Shown in pieces: positions 27,467-34,625 of a stretch of 43,596 bases of DNA. Numbering within the stretch: position 1 is the first letter of the stretch; the number at the start of each line of letters is the position of its first letter. A program made the position numbers and the translations under genes. The notes beneath the pieces were generated by a model. The model was not told the origin of the DNA and ran no database searches. It was given only the letters and a program-made list of their open reading frames with translations. Location: the NCBI RefSeq assembly GCF_003859795.1, contig NZ_RQYI01000020.1, positions 1-43,596 of the forward strand, given 5' to 3'. This stretch comes from Alloprevotella sp. OH1205_COT-284. GTDB lineage: Bacteria > Bacteroidota > Bacteroidia > Bacteroidales > Bacteroidaceae.

Positions 27467-28069
27467 ATGAAAATCATCGTTATCGACAATTACGACTCGT
27501 TCACCTACAATTTGGTGCATCTGCTCGCCTCACTCGGCGCAGAAGTCGATGTTGTGAGAAATGATGCTTTCGCGCTGTCGGCTCTCGAAGCATACGACAA
27601 AATCGTTCTCTCTCCCGGCCCCGGCCTGCCTTCCGAAGCCGGTTTGACGCTCGATGTGATCCGCGCCTATGCCGATCGCAAACCGATGCTCGGCATCTGC
27701 TTGGGACACCAAGCCATCGGAGAGGCTTTCGGCGGCAGACTCACTCATCTCGATACGGTCTGTCACGGCGTGGCCTCCGATTGCCGCCCCATGCTCAACG
27801 ACTACCTCTTTGAAGGTATCGACAGCTCCATGACCGTCGGTCGCTATCATTCGTGGGCGGTAAATGCGGCGTGCATGCCGCGCGACCTCGAAGTGACTGC
27901 CGTTTCTTCCGACGGAACCGTTATGGCACTTCGCCACCGCACACTCGACGTAAGAGGCGTGCAGTTTCACCCCGAAAGCATTCTCACCCCGCAAGGTCGG
28001 ACAATGATGAGCAATTGGCTGCGGCAGCCGACAAGGTCAGGTTTCTGCTTTGCCGTGAGGAAGCGTTGA
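27467..28069 (+). CDS. trpG: Anthranilate/aminodeoxychorismate synthase glutamine amidotransferase
   Basis: Supplies ammonia from glutamine to TrpE or PabB. The 200-residue class I amidotransferase has the full triad: nucleophile Cys78 in LGICLGHQAIGEAF, His168 and Glu170 in GVQFHPESI. The opening VIDNYDSFTYNLVHLL and the oxyanion SPGPGLP loop are typical. No trpE, trpD, trpC, trpF or trpA follows, so its partner subunit must be encoded elsewhere, and it might serve folate synthesis (PabA role) as well or instead. Confidence 0.93.
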   Translation: MKIIVIDNYDSFTYNLVHLLASLGAEVDVVRNDAFALSALEAYDKIVLSPGPGLPSEAGLTLDVIRAYADRKPMLGICLGHQAIGEAFGGRLTHLDTVCHGVASDCRPMLNDYLFEGIDSSMTVGRYHSWAVNAACMPRDLEVTAVSSDGTVMALRHRTLDVRGVQFHPESILTPQGRTMMSNWLRQPTRSGFCFAVRKR

Positions 28070-28094
28070 GAGAGGCTTGAAAGTGGCGAAGAGG

Positions 28095-28126
28095 TTTCAC
28101 CGAGAAGCATTATTTTCGTATTTTTG
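28095..28126 (+). promoter_or_regulatory. Bacteroidetes-type promoter for the phosphodiesterase-HAD pair
   Basis: TTTC (28095-28098), a 20-base spacer and TATTTTTG (28119-28126), 27 bases before the start codon. Confidence 0.65.
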
Positions 28127-28153
28127 CAACACGTTTTCTTCCATTTTACCGAA

Positions 28154-28726
28154 ATGAAATACCTCATCGTTTCCGACATCCACGGTTCGCTTCCTGCGCT
28201 CGACGCCGTTTTGCACTGCTACGAACGCGAGCGTTGCGACATGTTGCTCTTGCTCGGCGACATTCTCAACTACGGCCCTCGCAACTCCCTGCCCGAAGGG
28301 CTAAATCCCCAAACCGTGGCCGATCGGCTCAACGCCATGGCCGCCGACATCGTGGCGGTGCGTGGCAACTGCGACAGCGAGGTGGATCAAATGTTGTTGA
28401 ATTTTCCCATTCTTGCAGACTATGCCTGTCTTGCAGACAACGGCTGCCGCCTCTTTCTCACCCACGGACATCTTTATAATGAGCAGCAACTCCCGACGTG
28501 GAAGTTCGACATCATGCTGTGCGGCCACTCCCACCTGCCCCACATCACGCCGCGCCCCGACGGCAGCATCGTGGCCAACACGGGCAGTCCGACGTTTCCG
28601 AAAGGGGGAAATCCGCCGACCTTTGCCATTTACGAGGATCGCAAACTCTCCCTCCGACTTCTCGACGGATCGATTTTACAAACGCACATCTTGCCATCAT
28701 CTCCCAGCGTCTCAACCACATTATGA
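28154..28726 (+). CDS. YfcE-like metallophosphoesterase
   Basis: Protein of 190 residues of the calcineurin-like phosphoesterase superfamily (YfcE/MJ0936 type). The two-metal ligands are visible: SDIHGS at residues 7-12, LLGDILNYGPRN, RGNCDSEVDQ, THGHLY and CGHSHLPH, with NTGSP near the end. Cytoplasmic phosphodiesterase, true substrate unknown. The start at 28154 gives the canonical MKYLIVSDIHGS opening. The stop overlaps the start of the HAD gene (ATGA), so the two are translated together. Confidence 0.92.
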   Translation: MKYLIVSDIHGSLPALDAVLHCYERERCDMLLLLGDILNYGPRNSLPEGLNPQTVADRLNAMAADIVAVRGNCDSEVDQMLLNFPILADYACLADNGCRLFLTHGHLYNEQQLPTWKFDIMLCGHSHLPHITPRPDGSIVANTGSPTFPKGGNPPTFAIYEDRKLSLRLLDGSILQTHILPSSPSVSTTL

Positions 28727-29544
28727 CTTACCGAATTTTGGTGCTCGACCTCGACGGAACGCTCACCAACAGCCGAAAAGAAATCACTCCTCCCACCCTC
28801 CGAGCCATCGAACAAGCCCAAGAGCAGGGCGTCACAGTTGTGTTGGCTTCCGGCCGACCCACTTATGGCATTGCTCCGCTGGCCGACCAACTCCGTCTTG
28901 ATCAGAAAGGCGGTTTCGTTTTGTCTTTCAACGGCGGACAAATCATAGACTGGCGCACGAAAGAAGTGATCTATCAACAGACGCTCCACCCCTCGCTGCC
29001 GCCTCGGCTATACGAAAAATCCCAACAACACGGGTTGCCTATCGTCACCTATCACGACGAGGTCATCCTCTCCGAAACGGAAAACGATCCTTATTTGGAA
29101 GAAGAGGCCTTTATCAACAAAATGCCCATTCGTCGCATCGACAACTTTCTTGATGCCATCGACGCCATAGGCGGAAGCCCCACGAAATGTCTCATGACCG
29201 GCCACCCCGAACAGCTCGTGGAAGTGGAGCGAGAAATGAAGGCAGAGTTTGCAGACGAAATGGAGATTTTCCGCTCCGCCCCTTTCTTTCTCGAACTCAT
29301 GCCCAAAGGCATAGACAAAGCCCTGTCGCTCTCGCGCTTGTTGGAGCATCTCGACATGCGGCGGGAAGAAAGCATTGCCTGCGGCGATGGTTTCAACGAT
29401 CTCTCCATGATTCGTTTCGCCGGTTTGGGAGTGGCCATGGCCAATGCCGAAGACGCCGTACGCAACGAAGCCGATCACATCACACTCTCCAATGAAGAAG
29501 ACGGCGTGGCGGCCGTTATCGAACGTTTCATCCTTTCCACCTGA
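28723..29544 (+). CDS. Cof-type HAD hydrolase (sugar phosphatase-like)
   Basis: Protein of 273 residues, HAD subfamily IIB (Cof/YidA). Motif I is VLDLDGTLTNS with Asp9 and Asp11 as nucleophile and acid, motif II lies in VVLASGRPTYG, motif III Lys in MPKGIDKALSLSRLL, and motif IV is CGDGFNDLSMI. Likely a broad phosphatase for sugar phosphates or flavin-type substrates. Coupled to the YfcE-like gene by an ATGA overlap. Confidence 0.93.
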   Translation: MTYRILVLDLDGTLTNSRKEITPPTLRAIEQAQEQGVTVVLASGRPTYGIAPLADQLRLDQKGGFVLSFNGGQIIDWRTKEVIYQQTLHPSLPPRLYEKSQQHGLPIVTYHDEVILSETENDPYLEEEAFINKMPIRRIDNFLDAIDAIGGSPTKCLMTGHPEQLVEVEREMKAEFADEMEIFRSAPFFLELMPKGIDKALSLSRLLEHLDMRREESIACGDGFNDLSMIRFAGLGVAMANAEDAVRNEADHITLSNEEDGVAAVIERFILST

Positions 29545-29547
29545 CTA

Positions 29548-29580
29548 TTTGTAATTTTTCTGTAAATCAGTACATTTTTG
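29548..29580 (+). promoter_or_regulatory. Probable promoter of the ECF sigma operon leader
   Basis: TTTG (29548-29551), a 19-base spacer and TACATTTTTG (29571-29580), a -7 box one base longer than usual. It implies a leader of about 140 bases before the sigma factor start. Confidence 0.5.
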
Positions 29581-29592
29581 TTGTGAGAAACA

Positions 29593-29727
29593 ATGGAAAA
29601 AGCCTCTATATTTTCCAAAGGTATGGTGTTTTCCACAAAAAACTTGTTTTCTGCTGTCACAAACCGCTCCCTTCTGCGTATTACATTCAGAAGGGAGCGT
29701 TTTTTCTCCTTCTCTCCATTCTCATGA
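29593..29727 (+). CDS. Possible 44-codon leader ORF ahead of the sigma factor
   Basis: An ATG at 29593 opens a 44-codon frame that runs through the terminator hairpin and stops at a TGA overlapping the sigma factor ATG (ATGA). The peptide begins MEKASIFSKGMVFSTKNLF and ends RRERFFSFSPFS. It has no recognisable domain. It could be a chance open frame, or a leader whose translation couples to or opens the hairpin before the sigma gene. Confidence 0.3.
   Translation: MEKASIFSKGMVFSTKNLFSAVTNRSLLRITFRRERFFSFSPFS
29665..29705 (+). terminator. Intrinsic terminator between the HAD gene and the sigma factor
   Basis: Arms 29665-29676 and 29688-29699 pair perfectly over 12 bases and are followed by six Ts (29700-29705). 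It sits only 18 bases before the sigma factor start, so it either ends the HAD operon or attenuates the sigma operon. Confidence 0.85.
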
Positions 29728-30296
29728 AATCGAACCCGACACCACATTTCCCCATGGTTTCGCCACCCGACGACAGCGGCGAACGGCTCACGGCGACCTT
29801 TGTACGCATCGGGGGAAGACTGCGCCGACTGGCCTTTCGGCTGTTGGGAGATGAAGATGAGGCAGACGACACCCTCCACGAGGCATTCTGCCGCCTTTGG
29901 ACAAAGCGCGAACGGATTGCCGTCGCCGAAAACGAAGAGGCCGTGCTCACCACCACCGTGCGCAATCTGAGCATCGACACCTTACGCAGAAAAAAAGCAC
30001 ACCCCACGACCTCGCTTGATGCACAAACCGACGATCGTTTTGAAAACCAAATTTCTGCCGCACACTATGAAGCCGTCGAAACAGACGAAAGAGAAGCGTG
30101 TTTCCGACAAGTGGAACGCCTCATCGAAACCCACCTCACACCGCTCCAACAGACACTGCTCAAACGGCGCGACATAGAAGACGAAAGCTATGCCGACATT
30201 GCCCGCGATTTGGGCATGCGGGAAGCGGCGGTAAGAATGCAGCTCTCGCGGGCACGACGCACGATACGCGAACTCTATCGACAACAAAAAAACTGA
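29724..30296 (+). CDS. ECF-type RNA polymerase sigma factor
   Basis: Sigma-70 family group 4 factor of 190 residues. Region 2 includes RLAFRLLGDEDEADDTLHEA and FCRLWTKRE, and region 4 includes LTPLQQTLLKRRDIEDESYA and GMREAAVRMQLSRARRTIRE (helix-turn-helix). The start at 29724 precedes the conserved part by about 25 residues; an ATG at 29754 is an alternative that would leave more room after the terminator. The next gene encodes an anti-sigma-like membrane protein 4 bases downstream. Confidence 0.92.
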   Translation: MKSNPTPHFPMVSPPDDSGERLTATFVRIGGRLRRLAFRLLGDEDEADDTLHEAFCRLWTKRERIAVAENEEAVLTTTVRNLSIDTLRRKKAHPTTSLDAQTDDRFENQISAAHYEAVETDEREACFRQVERLIETHLTPLQQTLLKRRDIEDESYADIARDLGMREAAVRMQLSRARRTIRELYRQQKN

Positions 30297-30300
30297 CAGC

Positions 30301-30792
30301 ATGACCACTCCCTCTCCTCATATCGAACAATGGCTCCAACTGGCCGAACGCTATTTCGCAGCACAGACCACCGAGAGCGAAGAGACCGAGCTTCGTGCCT
30401 TTCTAAACACTCCCGCCGCCGAAAACGAAGCCTTCGACGAACTGCGCGCCGTAATGGGATATGCCGCCGCTGCGCGCCGTCGCCACACGCCACAGACGGG
30501 CATCTCCCACGCCACGCGCCACGGGCTGCGCCACCCTGCATGGTTCAAAAACGCCGCTGCCGTTTTGCTCTTTTGCCTGATCGGCACAACCTCCGTAGGC
30601 ATCTATCGCTGGCGCAATCCCGACTGCATCGCCTACGTCGAGGGGCGGCGCATCACCGACAGCAAGGCCGTCATCGGCCAAATGAAACGCGCCATGCACA
30701 GCGCGATGGCCGACAAGGCCGAAACGCCCACTGCCGAAAGGCAGCTTCGCGACATGTTTTCCACACTCGAAACTCTTTCAACCGACAACTGA
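30301..30792 (+). CDS. Anti-sigma-factor-like single-pass membrane protein
   Basis: Protein of 163 residues. The cytoplasmic N-terminal part (HIEQWLQLAERYFAAQTTES through NEAFDELRAVMGYAAAARRR) resembles zinc-free anti-sigma or sigma-partner proteins of Bacteroidetes. One membrane helix lies at about 82-99 (NAAAVLLFCLIGTTSVGIY), and a periplasmic tail follows. Position directly behind an ECF sigma factor supports a regulatory role; this is inference from context, not from a firm domain match. Confidence 0.7.
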   Translation: MTTPSPHIEQWLQLAERYFAAQTTESEETELRAFLNTPAAENEAFDELRAVMGYAAAARRRHTPQTGISHATRHGLRHPAWFKNAAAVLLFCLIGTTSVGIYRWRNPDCIAYVEGRRITDSKAVIGQMKRAMHSAMADKAETPTAERQLRDMFSTLETLSTDN

Positions 30793-30798
30793 CCTGCC

Positions 30799-31242
30799 AT
30801 GAAACGTCTTCTCTTTTTTCTTCTCATCCTATGGGGCACGATCGCGGCCACGGCGCAAAGTCATCTCAATGTTGCTCCTTTTTTCACCGAGCGTTTCACT
30901 CGTCGCAACGACGTTGTTTCCGTGATGCTCAAAGGCAGAAAAGCCGCACAATATCGGCTGTCGCTATTTCGCAGCATCACCGTGCCGACCACGCCCGAAG
31001 AGGTGGAGCGGGTGGAGCGAGCCGTGCGCAGCGACGCCCGACGTGCGCTGCAACAAGAGGCCGGCACGAAAGACGGCCGCCTATACTACGGCTTCTATCA
31101 TCTGGCCTCGAAAAAAAACAAAAACACCTTTCTCTTCTATCGCAACAACGCCCTGTCGGGAAGTGGCGACAACACGTTCATCCTTATCTATATCGAAGGC
31201 GAAGCAGGGCTTTCGGAACTCAAACGCATCTTTGGAAAATAA
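30799..31242 (+). CDS. Small exported protein of the sigma operon
   Basis: Protein of 147 residues with a signal peptide (MKRLLFFLLILWGTIAATAQ). The mature part includes FFTERFTRRNDVVSVMLKGR, YRLSLFRSITVPTTPEEVER, YYGFYHLASKKNKNTFLFYR and a closing FILIYIEGEAGLSELKRIFG. It looks like a small alpha/beta periplasmic domain found in Bacteroidetes sigma operons; no family was confirmed. Spacing of 6 bases from the anti-sigma-like gene indicates one operon. Confidence 0.8.
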   Translation: MKRLLFFLLILWGTIAATAQSHLNVAPFFTERFTRRNDVVSVMLKGRKAAQYRLSLFRSITVPTTPEEVERVERAVRSDARRALQQEAGTKDGRLYYGFYHLASKKNKNTFLFYRNNALSGSGDNTFILIYIEGEAGLSELKRIFGK

Positions 31243-31267
31243 AATATCACTCCCCTATCGTGTTATT

Positions 31268-32149
31268 ATGAAAAAGCATCTCCTACTTCTTTCGGCACTG
31301 ACCGCCATTTCGGCCTTTGCCTCGCAACCCAACGACACCATTACAGACGTTCGGCAACCGCAACGTGTGCTCGTCACCCAAACCGACAATGCCGTCAGCA
31401 TCGACATACACGGTTCGGCCACCGACAGCACTTATCGTTTCAACTATCAGGTGCCAACCAAAGGCACGTCGCTCGTCATCGAGTCGGGAAACAAATGGGA
31501 TTTTTCCCTTACACAACTGTTCAAAACCCAAACAAAGAGCAAGAAGCCGTCGCGACATTTTAGCAACAGGAAGTTTCTGGGAGGCGGTCTGAACATAGGT
31601 TTCAACCACTTCGTCGGTGCCGGCCGTGAAGCGGACAATGTGGCGGGCAGCAGTTTCGACGCCGATCTCACGATTTTAGGCATTAAGATTGAAAACCATC
31701 TTCACTCCTTCATGCTCACTTGGAGCTATGGATGGTCGAAATACAGGCTCGACGGCTACAACTATTTTCACTTCGACGGCTCCCGTGTAAGCATCGGCCC
31801 CTATCCCGAAGGGGTGCAACCCGGCCGCTCGGTGTTTAGGCTCAACCGCCACTCGATCAACCTCTTCTATCGCTATGAACCGAAGGGATCATGGAGCGTG
31901 ACATTCGGCCCGACACTCAACCTGCATGTTCGGCCGCGCATCTACAATCAATATTGGAAAGACGGAATGTTGCAGAAAGAGTTTCACAAACACAACATTC
32001 ACTACAATCCCGCCACCGTCAGCCTTTTGGGCGCGGTCGGTTATAACGACTTTCATTTCTATGTGAAATACAATCCCGCTTCGGTGTTCCAAAAAGGGTT
32101 CGGCCCGCAATTCCAAACCCTCACAACGGGTGTATCTCTTTTCTTCTGA
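31268..32149 (+). CDS. Outer-membrane beta-barrel protein of the sigma operon
   Basis: Protein of 293 residues from the ATG at 31268, with a signal peptide (KKHLLLLSALTAISAFA). A linker to about residue 95 is followed by amphipathic barrel strands: GGGLNIGFNHFVGAG, FMLTWSYGWSKYRLDG, SINLFYRYEPKGSWSVTFGP, LLGAVGYNDFHFYVKYNP and a terminal strand GVSLFF ending in Phe, as barrel proteins do. Probably about 8-10 strands. It completes the sigma, anti-sigma-like, exported, barrel order, suggesting an envelope-stress or envelope-monitoring operon. Confidence 0.8.
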   Translation: MKKHLLLLSALTAISAFASQPNDTITDVRQPQRVLVTQTDNAVSIDIHGSATDSTYRFNYQVPTKGTSLVIESGNKWDFSLTQLFKTQTKSKKPSRHFSNRKFLGGGLNIGFNHFVGAGREADNVAGSSFDADLTILGIKIENHLHSFMLTWSYGWSKYRLDGYNYFHFDGSRVSIGPYPEGVQPGRSVFRLNRHSINLFYRYEPKGSWSVTFGPTLNLHVRPRIYNQYWKDGMLQKEFHKHNIHYNPATVSLLGAVGYNDFHFYVKYNPASVFQKGFGPQFQTLTTGVSLFF

Positions 32150-32235
32150 TTTCGGAAAGCCGGCCGGACAATGCGGCATAACGCATAGAAAAAACGACTT
32201 GGTGAGGCAAAGCATTCTACACCGCGGTGCAGAAA

Positions 32236-32276
32236 TTCCCAAGCAACGAGTAGAATTTCCCAAGCAACGAGTAGAA
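32236..32276 (+). repeat. Tandem pair of a 20-base unit
   Basis: TTCCCAAGCAACGAGTAGAA occurs at 32236-32255 and again at 32257-32276. A related TTCCTAAGCAACGAGTAGAA stands inside copy D near 32827-32846, and GAGTAGAA also ends the other copies, so this pair is probably part of the dispersed-element family. Confidence 0.8.
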
Positions 32277-32310
32277 ATTCTCGCCGCCTCCTCCTTCCCC
32301 TTTATTGCCG

Positions 32311-32870
32311 AACGTGGTTTTTAGGGGGAGGAGGGGATTGTCCATGATACGGACTTCCTAAGTGTTCTTTTCGTAAAATCGCCGAAAACATACACTGCGC
32401 CCTGCATTCCACTGAATTTCAGTAATATGCGAATGTATATGGCGGTTTGCGATCATACACGGAAAGAAGTTAAGTCAATGATACACAGACAAGATATGAA
32501 TGTAGGCAGTTTTTCCGAAAACCTACACTGCCTACACGGACGCTGTCGAGCCTTTGCAAGCCTTCTCGATGCCGCGTGTAGGTTATTGCGACGAATGTAG
32601 ATATTTTTCCGTGTTGTCTACATTCACAACAATCTACATATCAGAGCATTAAAAGGAAAATGTAGACAATGTAGACAAAAATAAGAAAAACTCCCTGTAA
32701 GGGCTGAAAGTTGCTTTTTTCCATGAAGAATTGTTTCTGCTCCTCTTCGGTTTTTCCGGATATTCTTTAATGCGTCGGAGCGCAGCTTACCCAAGAAGTA
32801 GAATAAACGGGGTAACGAGTAGAAATTCCTAAGCAACGAGTAGAAAAATCTGTCACAGACCTCAATCTCA
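32311..32870 (+). repeat. Dispersed GTAGAC-palindrome element, copy D
   Basis: About 560 noncoding bases with the ordered landmarks of copies B and C. The 5' hairpin has outer stem TTAGG/CCTAA (32321-32325/32357-32361) and inner stem GTCC/GGAC (32340-32343/32351-32354). AAAACCTACACTGCCTACAC lies near 32518; GAATGTAGATA and TGTCTACATTC form a hairpin near 32594-32626; AATGTAGACAATGTAGACAA follows near 32658; then TAATGCGTCGGAGCGCAGC, two GAGTAGAA and TGTCACAGACCTCAATCTC. It lies between two genes whose ends face each other. Bases 32871-33151 show nothing recognisable. Confidence 0.85.
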
Positions 32871-33151
32871 CCGGTTCCTGCTTGCTTTCTCTTTTAGACG
32901 ACTTCGACTTTCGCCCTTTGTCTGAAAGCTCTTTTCTCATGTAGAGTCGTCCTTTGCCGCAAGAACGGAACGGCAATGTGCTGACAAACAGCTTCGACGT
33001 ATTCTACCGTGAGTTTTTGCCCCGGTTGCACGGCGCATCAAGGTAAAGCGGGGCGCAGACGCAGGTTGCGAAAAAAACTTGCCGAACCGCAAGTATTCCC
33101 TTTTAAGTTTCGACCGCCGTGCACTCTATTGTACACAGCGGTCGAACTCTT

Positions 33152-33739
33152 TCACTCAAACAGCCGCCGATAGAAGTCGGCTTTTTTCTCCAAAGCCAAC
33201 GGATAGGCTCTCGACGACGACGGCATGCGCCAAAACTCGATGTCGCGCCCCAAAGCGTGGGTGGAAGCCGGACAGATCGTGCATTGGCCGATGTCGGGCA
33301 GACGCTCCACACGAAGCGTTTCGCACAAAACAGCACCGGCCTTGCCTCCCGTCGTGACAATGCGCCGACAATGGGGCATGGGGTCGAGCAGAGAGCGGAT
33401 GTCGGTGGATTCGACGATTTCGAGAAAAGCATCGGAAGCATTCCCCTTCAACCGGCGAACACGCACCGCCGTGTCGTAAAAAGCCATGCCGCGCTCTTCG
33501 GCAAAGGCCACAATCGCATCTCGGTCAAAACGTTTCTCGCCCGGAACGACAAAGTGGGAACGATCGCCGAAAAACAAATGCCCCATGATGCGCCAAAAGT
33601 CGTTGATGAAATTGGGATAGAAAAACGGCATCGACCAACGAGAAAGAGGAGGAGGAAAACTGCCAAGAAAAAGCAAACGCCCCTCGGAGGGCAGAAAAGG
33701 AGAAAGAGGGTGAGTTTCGATGGGAATAGAAATATTCAT
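33152..33739 (-). CDS. Uracil-DNA-glycosylase-superfamily protein (Mug-like/deoxyinosine glycosylase type)
   Basis: Protein of 195 residues, probably a DNA base-excision repair glycosylase. Superfamily features are LLFLGSFPPPLSRWSMPFFY near the start, NDFWRIMGHLF, a GMAFYDTAVRVRRLKGNASD segment, the TTGGKAGAVLCETL strand and the C-terminal RMPSSSRAYPLALEKKADFY motif, which replaces the HPSPLS-type loop of true uracil glycosylases. Substrate choice (uracil, hypoxanthine or mismatched bases) cannot be told. Single gene; tandem repeats lie just upstream. Confidence 0.82.
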   Translation of the reverse strand: MNISIPIETHPLSPFLPSEGRLLFLGSFPPPLSRWSMPFFYPNFINDFWRIMGHLFFGDRSHFVVPGEKRFDRDAIVAFAEERGMAFYDTAVRVRRLKGNASDAFLEIVESTDIRSLLDPMPHCRRIVTTGGKAGAVLCETLRVERLPDIGQCTICPASTHALGRDIEFWRMPSSSRAYPLALEKKADFYRRLFE

Positions 33740-33776
33740 ATCGGGGAGAACACATTATATATAAGGTGGCAGAATA

Positions 33777-33818
33777 TCATTATTGAAGTGCAACATTTCA
33801 TTATTAAAGTGGTGCATT
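33777..33818. repeat. Two tandem 21-base imperfect repeats upstream of the glycosylase gene
   Basis: TCATTATTGAAGTGCAACATT (33777-33797, 21 bases) is followed at once by a close copy (33798-33818) differing at a few positions. The 21-base period is two helix turns, and the pair sits 38-80 bases upstream of the minus-strand gene ending at 33739, so it may be an operator. Confidence 0.6.
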
Positions 33819-34104
33819 TCTTTCAAACGACCCGACTTGCACGGTGGCCGACATAAAAAGAGCGACGGCCGCTATCGAAAAAGCACAATCGTCGGCCGAT
33901 GCAACGCGAGTTCACGACTGCTACTTTACGGTGAATGCCGCTTCCTCATCACGGAGTCAGCAGAAAATACACTTCACCCTGCAAAAATACAGCTTATATT
34001 CCGAATAATCCTAAGTATATACAAGAAAAGGAGGTAAGATGAGTATTTTCCGCAATAAAATAAGATCAATTCAATGTTTTTTAAGAAAAAAGATATCGAA
34101 ATCC

Positions 34105-34135
34105 TTGCAACTTTTATTCATAGAGTATATCTTTG
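34105..34135 (+). promoter_or_regulatory. Promoter of the candidate ncRNA
   Basis: TTG (34105-34107), a 20-base spacer and TATCTTTG (34128-34135), a full match to the Bacteroidetes -7 box, with no protein gene downstream on this strand. Confidence 0.7.
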
Positions 34136-34141
34136 CAGAAA

Positions 34142-34428
34142 AAATACGAGAGATGCGAAAACTAATGTTGGTTTGACGCACAAAGACAGGAAACAAAACC
34201 GGTCTGCTGTGATTGTCACCACCAACAATAAAGATTAAAAGAAAGGATAGTTTAGAATGTGAATCGTTCAAACTGCCGCTGGTTTCAGCCGGAAAAATTG
34301 AGGCGTTCGTAGCTGCTGGTAGAGCACCCGACCGCACCTTTTCTCCAACAAAGGCGACCTTCTGCATTTTGAACAGAGAGATCCCTCTCCGACGAAAGAA
34401 TGCTTTCGCGGAGAGGCTCTTCTTTTTT
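34142..34428 (+). ncRNA. Candidate free-standing structured ncRNA, family not recognised
   Basis: About 287 bases between a good promoter and a strong terminator, with no credible coding frame. The 5' part folds into a long stem-loop (34166-34227): TGTTGGT/ACCAACA, GAC/GTC, CACA/TGTG, AGAC/GTCT and GG/CC around an A-rich loop. Two small hairpins follow: AGTTT/AAACT with GAA/TTC (34249-34274) and CCG-CTG/CAG-CGG (34276-34292). The 3' end is the terminator at 34384-34428. It lacks the signature bases of tmRNA, RNase P RNA and SRP RNA that I would recognise; a 6S-like RNA is possible but unproven. The neighbouring minus-strand gene ends toward it. Confidence 0.55.
34384..34428 (+). terminator. 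Intrinsic terminator of the candidate ncRNA
   Basis: CCTCTCCG (34384-34391) pairs with CGGAGAGG (34409-34416) and CGAAAG with CTTTCG inside, with one bulged A and a 4-base loop, then a T-rich tract to 34428. Confidence 0.85.
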
Positions 34429-34583
34429 GTCATCGGCTATCGGCGGATTAGCGGAAGGCTATGGGTCGGGGCTACGTATAAATCACGAATCCGTTTGGGG
34501 AGCGCATGCTCCATTGCCTACGGACAAACAGACATAGCCAAAGGCGACAACAGAAAACGCGACCGTACATAAAGATGCCGTTA

Positions 34584-34618
34584 GAAAAAACGTTCGAAAC
34601 TCAATGAGCTTCGAACGT
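34584..34618 (-). terminator. Intrinsic terminator of the NlpE-like gene
   Basis: ACGTTCGAA (34590-34598) and TTCGAACGT (34610-34618) form a perfect 9-base stem; on the minus strand it is followed by six Ts (34589-34584). It begins just past the stop codon. Confidence 0.85.
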
Positions 34619-34625
34619 GATCTTT

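Noticed and set aside
26234-27520. 428-residue open frame opposite trpB
   Set aside because: trpB is a clear full-length gene; the antisense frame is a by-product of its codon usage. The same holds for long frames opposite panC and the WecA-like gene.
34306-34345. tRNA-like string TTCGTAGCTGCTGGTAGAGCA
   Set aside because: It resembles a tRNA D-arm, but no anticodon stem, T-arm or acceptor pairing follows. It lies inside the candidate ncRNA and was not called a tRNA.
34071-34433. 120-residue minus-strand open frame across the candidate ncRNA
   Set aside because: No domain, signal peptide or promoter, and it runs through a strong plus-strand terminator structure. Composition looks noncoding.
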